Both the position numbers and the translations under genes were made by a program. Below the pieces are notes generated by a model. That model had not been told where the DNA came from. It did no database searches and saw only the letters and a program-made list of their open reading frames with translations. DNA of 19,770 bases from Euryarchaeota archaeon UBA501 (GTDB taxonomy: Archaea > Thermoplasmatota > Poseidoniia > Poseidoniales > Thalassarchaeaceae), in NCBI GenBank assembly GCA_002505685.1, contig DAVT01000015.1, positions 1-19,770 on the forward strand, in the 5' to 3' direction. Position 1 is the stretch's first letter, and the number at the start of each line of letters is the position of its first letter. Shown in pieces: positions 14,824 to 19,770 of this stretch.

Positions 14824-16001
14824 CCACGATTCGTTCTGCTGTTTGTGTGCGGTGCCCGCCACGTTGGCTGATGCTTCGCATTGAAACGGATGATGGTGAG
14901 GTTGGTTGGGGTGAAGCCATTGGAGACCTACATCCTGAGGTTGAGCAAGCCTTGACTGCGATTGGAGAAAGGGTCGAAGGGGCACCCATACATGACATCG
15001 CACATCTTGTCGAAACACAACGAAAGAATCGGTTTTGGAGAGATGGTCCCGTATTGGATACCGCACTCTCGGCCCTAGAGATGGCGCTATGGGATCTCAA
15101 AGGCAAGGAATTTGGGGCACCCGTCTACGATTTGCTTGGAGGTCGCGTGCGCGAGCGTGTGCGCGTGTATCGCAATCTATGGGGCCGCAATCCTGAGGAA
15201 TTTGCTGACTCTGCCAGAGAAGCGGTTTCAAACTCCATGACCGCCTTCAAGGTCAGTCCTGCAGGACCTACTCCCGATGTCATCTCTAGGGTTCAGTTGT
15301 CTGAAATGGAGGCAGTGGTCAGTGCAGTCCGAGAGGCTGTAGGTCCAACTATTGATGTCGCCGTCGACTTGCATGGCCGGTTGACCCCTGCCGCATCTCG
15401 TCGAGCGATTCACGCTCTGTCAAAGTATGACCTATTCTTCATCGAAGAGCCATGTTTACCCGATGGGAGTGCCTCACATTTGGCTGATTTACGAGCCCTG
15501 CGAACTGCACAACCTGTCGCCATTGCTACGGGTGAGCGTTTGCGCAGTGCCCATGCCTTTGCAGAGCACCTTCTTCCTTCACCGGTGGTAGATATCATTC
15601 AACCCGATGTGAGTATGGTGGGTGGGATTCGTGCCAGCGTAGAGATTGGCGCGATGGCATCTGCGGCCCAAGTTTCGATGGCACCACACTGTCCCTACGG
15701 ACCAGTTCAATTTGCAGCCTCAATGCAAGTGGCAGCTACGAGCCCTGCGCATTTGATTCAGGAATTCCAGTCTCTCGGGGGAGCCGGTTCGGGCGGAGGG
15801 GCGCCCGGTGGTGGGCAAAATTGGGCCTTCGAATTGCTCTCTCAGCCGTTTGCCATTGAAAGCGGACATGTCGAAATTTCTTCTCGTCCTGGGTTGGGAA
15901 TTGAGGTATTGGAAGAGCGCATTGAGGAACACATGGACATGTGGAACCCTCACCCTCCAACCGTTTGGAGTCACCCAGATGGAAGTCATGCAGAGTGGTA
16001 A
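14820..16001 (+). CDS. dgoD: Enolase-superfamily sugar-acid dehydratase, D-galactonate dehydratase-like
   Basis: The protein (393 aa) removes water from an aldonate to give the 2-keto-3-deoxy acid used by the two upstream genes. It has the enolase-superfamily N-cap (1-110) and barrel. The barrel carries VDLHGR with D183 and H185, FIEEP with E209, TGER with E239 and APHCPYGP with H290. The DLHGR and APHCP histidines are the pair used by galactonate dehydratase, so D-galactonate or a similar acid (gluconate, rhamnonate, arabinonate) is the likely substrate. A Gly-rich insert (GGAGSGGGAPGGG, about 321-333) replaces the usual loop before the last strands. It starts at GTG, whose bases overlap the aldolase TGA (GTGA), implying translational coupling. 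Its TAA abuts the stop of the convergent transporter. Confidence 0.88.
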   Translation: MTTIRSAVCVRCPPRWLMLRIETDDGEVGWGEAIGDLHPEVEQALTAIGERVEGAPIHDIAHLVETQRKNRFWRDGPVLDTALSALEMALWDLKGKEFGAPVYDLLGGRVRERVRVYRNLWGRNPEEFADSAREAVSNSMTAFKVSPAGPTPDVISRVQLSEMEAVVSAVREAVGPTIDVAVDLHGRLTPAASRRAIHALSKYDLFFIEEPCLPDGSASHLADLRALRTAQPVAIATGERLRSAHAFAEHLLPSPVVDIIQPDVSMVGGIRASVEIGAMASAAQVSMAPHCPYGPVQFAASMQVAATSPAHLIQEFQSLGGAGSGGGAPGGGQNWAFELLSQPFAIESGHVEISSRPGLGIEVLEERIEEHMDMWNPHPPTVWSHPDGSHAEW

Positions 16002-18239
16002 TCAGCCCAGCATTGTTTCAGGATCTCGGCCACCAATCCACGCAAGAATCGGAGTCGCCAATAGAACAGGGAATCCAAGCAATACACCTACTGCCTCACC
16101 ATATTCGTGTTTGGTCACAGTAGTTTGGCTGGAAACTTCCACCATCCCATCATTGGGATTGGTTGAAGGAATAATCAAGTGGTATGCCGTCACATTTACT
16201 CTGAAAGATGCTTGGTGGAATGGTGCAGCACCTCCCAAGCAATTGGTCCCTGTCATCTCAACACGGAGTGTCCACGACCCCCTTCCATGACCCCACCAGA
16301 TTTCTGTTGAGATTTGGTCCAACTTGGATCTCAGCTCATCTTCAGAAGAAAAGTTCGACAAATTTGAGGCTTTAGCATCAAATCCGATGTCCATTCCACC
16401 TTCCCAATCATCGGCAATGAAACTCGTTTCATTGGTTCCATCGGAAAAGTTTCCACGATCTGGCATCGAGAAAGTTGTCGACCATTGTGGTTCGCCAGCA
16501 GCAGCACAATTGTGATTTTCTAGTTCGACACTGAAGAAACCAAGGAAAACTCCACCTTCTGTCGTAGGAATATCAATCGTTGCAAGTACGTTACCTCCAG
16601 TTGAGATTGTATTTGCAGTTTCGAAAGTAATCGATGTCTCATTCCATCCAAGAAGGCTCCAATTCTCTTCAGTATCCTCCGATTCCCAGTTGAGCAACAC
16701 AAACGGACCCGTGAATAGCGCGACAGATATGATGAGGCCGGCCATTGCAGTACCTAATGCTAAACGGCGGCGCGAGGCTTTGTCCACGGGTTCAACACCC
16801 CAAGGCATTCCAGCCAACTTGGTTTGTATCTTGGAAATTTCTTCGCGAATGTCAAGTGTATCTTCGCCATATTCGTCTCCAAGCTTGAGCTTGTGGAATT
16901 GGCTGAGACCAATCATTGGGCCTAGACAAGCCAAGAGGAAAATCAACCAATATGCGCCACCTGTTGCATAAATCAGGAAAACACCCAAACCAAACCAAAC
17001 GAAGGTTGCTGCAACTGCTTGTGTGGTCTGATACAATGCCATGTGTGTTGGACCCAAACGGGGATCGCTGACTTCAGCCCAAGTGGTGATGAAGGTGAAG
17101 ATGAGCCAATCCGTAATCATCAGTGTTGGCATCCACATGATGAGAAGAGCGATTTCAGGGGCGCCAACAAACATCATCACACTCAAGCCAAGATAACAGA
17201 CCACAGAACCCATGGCCGACCATCGCAAAACCTTGGCACGACCATAATGGTCCGAAAGCCACGGACCCAATAGACCGAGATAAGTGGCGAAGATGAAGAT
17301 GTTCGCCCAAAGAATCGCTTCTCCTGCATCAAATCCGAGGACATCGCGCATGTAGAACATGAACATGCCTTCGAATCCATCCCCCAATGGAATGAGGAAA
17401 CACAGGAACAACACAATCCAAGCGGTTCTTGTTCGCATTGCTGCGAGCATTCGATTCATGGTAGTGCTCGATTCTGGGAAAGCAAGGTCTACATTCTCAA
17501 TTGCATCTTGCATGGTCTTTGCAACTCGACGTTTCTTCTGGGAATCGGGACCCCGAATCGCTTCGCCCTCTTTCATCACGAATGTGATGGCAACCGCAAA
17601 CAAGGACGTCACCATGGCAGTGATGAGACCAATCATCTGAATGGTGTCCCAATCTGTAACACTACTTTCGACAAACGGGCTTGAATTTGAGGTCAACCAA
17701 CCCATTGCCAGTAGCAAAATATGGCCACCCCCCCGGTATGCAAGATTGATTCCCGAGTTGAAGCGACCCAGTTTGGGAATGCTCTCAGCCATCATTCCGG
17801 CAACGGCTTGTTCGGCAAACAAACGAGGAATGAGGGCCACAAACGTGACGCCGACGAAGACCCATGTCGCGGTACGGATGTCAATGAAGAGAAGAGGTAC
17901 AATCAAGAAAATGTGCAGAATGGTTCCAAGGAGAATCCAACTTCGTCGACGGCCCAAGGGCAGATTGACAAAACGCTCGACGGGTTGAGCCCAAATCAGC
18001 CGCAAGAAAAATGGGATTTTCAGAAGCATCAAAGCCAGCGCAATATCCTTGATTGGGAGTTGGAACTCATTGTTGGCAACCGTACCAATCCAAAGCCCAA
18101 CAAATGCATACGGCAGCATCAGCCCAAGGTAGAATATGACCACCCAAATATCACGGAACAAATCCTTCTTGCCCAAATCAACCCAACCGGTCTTGAGACC
18201 ACCGGATTGCGCGAGTTCCGCCTCAAGGACGTCGGACAT
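16002..18239 (-). CDS. MFS transporter with C-terminal extracytosolic domain
   Basis: The 745-residue protein starts with a 12-TM major facilitator core (about 30-450). Both halves show motif-A-like loops: LPLGRRRSW (93-101) and SDHYGRAKVLRW (329-340). The long central cytoplasmic loop lies at about 223-270. After a charged linker (450-492) comes a 13th TM (about 493-517). A roughly 195-residue beta-rich domain with N-x-S/T sites follows (519-713), then a 14th TM (718-737). The two extra helices place this domain outside the cell, and it may bind the substrate or the cell surface. It converges with the sugar-acid operon and is divergent from the dehydrogenase gene with a shared promoter motif, so it is the likely importer of the module's sugar or sugar acid. 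The substrate is unknown; a PAT/AmpG-like permease is the main alternative. Confidence 0.85.
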   Translation of the reverse strand: MSDVLEAELAQSGGLKTGWVDLGKKDLFRDIWVVIFYLGLMLPYAFVGLWIGTVANNEFQLPIKDIALALMLLKIPFFLRLIWAQPVERFVNLPLGRRRSWILLGTILHIFLIVPLLFIDIRTATWVFVGVTFVALIPRLFAEQAVAGMMAESIPKLGRFNSGINLAYRGGGHILLLAMGWLTSNSSPFVESSVTDWDTIQMIGLITAMVTSLFAVAITFVMKEGEAIRGPDSQKKRRVAKTMQDAIENVDLAFPESSTTMNRMLAAMRTRTAWIVLFLCFLIPLGDGFEGMFMFYMRDVLGFDAGEAILWANIFIFATYLGLLGPWLSDHYGRAKVLRWSAMGSVVCYLGLSVMMFVGAPEIALLIMWMPTLMITDWLIFTFITTWAEVSDPRLGPTHMALYQTTQAVAATFVWFGLGVFLIYATGGAYWLIFLLACLGPMIGLSQFHKLKLGDEYGEDTLDIREEISKIQTKLAGMPWGVEPVDKASRRRLALGTAMAGLIISVALFTGPFVLLNWESEDTEENWSLLGWNETSITFETANTISTGGNVLATIDIPTTEGGVFLGFFSVELENHNCAAAGEPQWSTTFSMPDRGNFSDGTNETSFIADDWEGGMDIGFDAKASNLSNFSSEDELRSKLDQISTEIWWGHGRGSWTLRVEMTGTNCLGGAAPFHQASFRVNVTAYHLIIPSTNPNDGMVEVSSQTTVTKHEYGEAVGVLLGFPVLLATPILAWIGGRDPETMLG

Positions 18240-18241
18240 CG

Positions 18242-18258
18242 CGCGGCCTACGGCCGCG
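18242..18258 (-). promoter_or_regulatory. GC hairpin 2 nt before the transporter start codon
   Basis: CGCGGCC and GGCCGCG are perfect 7-bp arms around TAC (GTA in the mRNA sense). The element ends 2 nt before the transporter ATG. No Shine-Dalgarno is visible there. In an mRNA leader it would block initiation; at the DNA level it could be an operator. Confidence 0.45.
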
Positions 18259-18260
18259 TT

Positions 18261-18309
18261 TCAGTCAAGAGTTTGACGGATGTCGCTTTGGAAGCAAACT
18301 CTTGACTGA
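18261..18309. promoter_or_regulatory. Two identical 15-bp elements in inverted orientation in a divergent promoter region
   Basis: CAAACTCTTGACTGA occurs on the plus strand at 18295-18309 and on the minus strand at 18275-18261, a perfect 15-bp inverted repeat with a 19-bp spacer. Each copy reads toward the gene it precedes: 18 bp remain to the dehydrogenase ATG (18328) and 21 bp to the transporter ATG (18239). That position suits duplicated promoter or activator sites that couple the two genes. A large cruciform or RNA hairpin is the alternative. Confidence 0.65.
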
Positions 18310-18327
18310 GAACCGCCTCGTCGGGCT

Positions 18328-19116
18328 ATGCGTGTGGCGATTACGGGGTCTGCGGGACTCATTGGAGGCATCGTTTACGACCACTTGTCCAAACAAGGCC
18401 ACGACCTGATTGGGATTGATCGTCCACACGAGGATTGGCTCAAAGCTGGACGGAATACGGATGATGAAAACGCAAGAAAACGCGTAGATGTTGAAATGGA
18501 TTTGACCTTGATTTCTGATGAGGAGTTGTCTGCTGCCCTTGAAGGAACGGATTGTCTAATCCATCTCGCTGCGGATGCCAATCCATCCAATGAGGACGAG
18601 TCGATGATTCGCAACAATATCGAACCTACAACCGCTATATTCCGATGTGCAAAATCAGCACAAATTAGCAGGGTAATTGTCGCATCAAGCGGATTGGCCC
18701 AAGTGGGCCTTGAACCCCTATTTGCAGAAGGTGGACCTATGCACGGTCGGTTGATTCATATCGAAGATGGGATTGCGCCTACTTCGACCTACGGCGCTTC
18801 GAAAATTTATGCTGAAATCATGGCTGAAATGTATGCTAGAATCCATGGAATCGAAACCATTGCCGTTCGAATTGGAACTGTCATCCCAGATGAATCAGAA
18901 CACTGGCGAAGAGGGGGGCGATTGCAGGCAACCGCTTTCCTCGCAGAAGATGTGCGAAGATTCTTCCAAGCGGCGGTGGAAAATCCGCTTGCTGAGCATC
19001 TGCTTACTGTGGCACAATCAGACTCCCCCGGGCGCTTTCTTGACTTGGAGCCTGGGCAGTCCGTGTTGAATTGGTCACCAATTTCATGGCCGGACAGTGC
19101 AGAGAACTTGCAATGA
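18328..19116 (+). CDS. NAD(P)-dependent extended SDR, uronate/hexose dehydrogenase-like
   Basis: The 262-residue protein has a Rossmann start TGSAGLIGG (6-14), 'CLIHLAAD' (76-83), VASSG (118-122) and the catalytic YGASK with Y155 and K159. The following 'VRIGTVIPDES' (180-190) and the late 'SDSPGRFLDLEPG' stretch, with a 'LNWSPIS' end, resemble bacterial uronate dehydrogenases, which oxidise glucuronate or galacturonate to the aldarolactone. A hexose or pentose dehydrogenase or a 4-epimerase is possible. Position in the module favours oxidation of the imported sugar at C1, giving the lactone or acid for the dehydratase. No lactonase is visible in the window. It shares the divergent inverted-repeat promoter region with the transporter and is followed after 22 bp by the FGGY kinase. 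Confidence 0.75.
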   Translation: MRVAITGSAGLIGGIVYDHLSKQGHDLIGIDRPHEDWLKAGRNTDDENARKRVDVEMDLTLISDEELSAALEGTDCLIHLAADANPSNEDESMIRNNIEPTTAIFRCAKSAQISRVIVASSGLAQVGLEPLFAEGGPMHGRLIHIEDGIAPTSTYGASKIYAEIMAEMYARIHGIETIAVRIGTVIPDESEHWRRGGRLQATAFLAEDVRRFFQAAVENPLAEHLLTVAQSDSPGRFLDLEPGQSVLNWSPISWPDSAENLQ

Positions 19117-19138
19117 ACCTGTTTGTCCTCCGCGGGAT

Positions 19139-19770
19139 ATGCCTGGCGGACAGACACTGGGCATCGATATCGGAAGCAGTGCTACCAAAGCTCTGCTATT
19201 GAATGCTGATTCAACGTGGGAAATGCATGAGTGGCCGTCCATCGAAGGCCTCTGGCAGAACTTACGGACATGGCTTGATGAAAGAGAGACTCAAATCGAG
19301 CGAGTCGGAATCACCGCTCATGGCCCATCTGCCATCGTTATTCGCGACGGTGCACTTTTGGGGCGAATCATTCCTTGGCATGAACCGTTACCGAGTGGAT
19401 GTAAACGTCCTACAGAAGGTCGACATAAGTTGCCACAAACACGCGCATGGGTCCCCTCAAGATTGGCGCAATGGGAGTTGGAAAATGGCCCGATTGGAGA
19501 TGGAGTTGCCATTCAATTGAAGGATTTGTACAACTGGGAATTGACGGGTGTGATTGCTAGGGATTCTCGCTCAATGCGAGGATATGTTGCCCAAACGCAT
19601 CTACACTTGCCAGAAGACGTCATTGGATTGGTGACCGAAGAGGGTTCGATGTTATCTGGAATACCCGCAGGAACGGAGGTGATTTGTGGATGCGACGATT
19701 TGACAGCAGGTGTTCTCGGACTCAATGCAAATGAGGGGGTATTGTTCAACTTGGCAAATACGAGTGAACA
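19139..19770 (+). CDS. FGGY-family carbohydrate kinase, N-terminal part (cut by window edge)
   Basis: The frame opens at ATG 19139 and continues for 210 codons to the window end without a stop. It shows the FGGY ATPase start GIDIGSSATKALLL (8-21), VGITAHGPSAIVI (56-68), a reduced 'IIPWHE' where the family has W-x-D-x-R (77-82), 'LKDLYNWELTGVIARDS' (127-143, matching D-x-L-x-x-x-L-T-G), and GCDDLTAGVLGL (184-195) with the probable catalytic Asp. The stretch between W-H-E and G-C-D-D is about 100 residues, shorter than in xylulokinases. Gluconate, xylulose or glycerol kinase types cannot be separated from this part. Twenty-two bases after the dehydrogenase stop, it is probably in the same operon. 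Confidence 0.8.
   Translation, partial: MPGGQTLGIDIGSSATKALLLNADSTWEMHEWPSIEGLWQNLRTWLDERETQIERVGITAHGPSAIVIRDGALLGRIIPWHEPLPSGCKRPTEGRHKLPQTRAWVPSRLAQWELENGPIGDGVAIQLKDLYNWELTGVIARDSRSMRGYVAQTHLHLPEDVIGLVTEEGSMLSGIPAGTEVICGCDDLTAGVLGLNANEGVLFNLANTSE

Noticed and set aside
17721..18305. Plus-strand frame of 194 codons opposite the transporter
   Set aside because: It is Lys/Gln/Asn-rich antisense of TM codons and runs through the inverted-repeat promoter region; the minus-strand MFS frame has clear TM helices and motifs.
1..19770. CRISPR array, insertion sequence, phage or toxin-antitoxin genes
   Set aside because: No spaced direct repeats, transposase motifs, terminal repeats or such gene pairs were seen on either strand.

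Overview
The window reads as archaeal chromosome, most likely a marine Thermoplasmatota lineage such as Poseidoniales (Marine Group II). It carries a replication factor C small subunit, the archaea-specific amidotransferase subunit GatD, the mRNA-surveillance protein Pelota, and an elongator tRNA-Met(CAT) whose 53-nt intron sits in a textbook bulge-helix-bulge. Large surface proteins with Asn/Thr/Ser-rich cadherin-like domains and very tight packing fit that group. The lineage call is inference; the archaeal call is firm.

Layout. From 1 to 783 (minus) is the 5' part of a secreted DNRLRE-type protein cut by the window edge. It is divergent from rfcS (930-1880, plus), which abuts a small minus-strand hypothetical gene (1881-2132). 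A three-TM membrane protein (2249-3094) and the intron-containing tRNA-Met follow on the minus strand. gatD (3400-4728) and a carboxyltransferase of the acyl-CoA carboxylase family (4807-6351) lie on the plus strand. A 924-residue cell-surface protein with a serine-less alpha/beta-hydrolase head (6348-9122) and a long, divergent aroE (9169-10197) lie on the minus strand. From 10303 the plus strand carries fhs (formate-tetrahydrofolate ligase), pelA, and then a tight sugar-acid operon: KDG-type kinase, KDPG-type aldolase and galactonate-dehydratase-like enolase-superfamily enzyme (13162-16001). A minus-strand MFS transporter with an unusual extracytosolic domain (16002-18239) converges on the operon. 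It is divergent from a uronate/hexose dehydrogenase-like SDR (18328-19116) and a FGGY sugar kinase cut by the right edge (19139-end).

The last 6.6 kb looks like one catabolic module: import (MFS), oxidation of a sugar or uronate at C1 (SDR), dehydration of the acid (enolase superfamily), phosphorylation of the 2-keto-3-deoxy acid (PfkB kinase) and cleavage to pyruvate plus a triose phosphate (Eda). That is a semiphosphorylative Entner-Doudoroff or De Ley-Doudoroff style route. The substrate and the role of the extra FGGY kinase are open.

Two non-coding patterns stand out. The divergent transporter/dehydrogenase promoter region holds two identical 15-bp elements in inverted orientation, each about 20 bp before a start codon. 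Short perfect palindromes with 3-nt centres lie in the space upstream of five gene starts; two end exactly 2 nt before an ATG and one of these masks the Shine-Dalgarno sequence. All three convergent gene pairs have abutting or overlapping stop codons.
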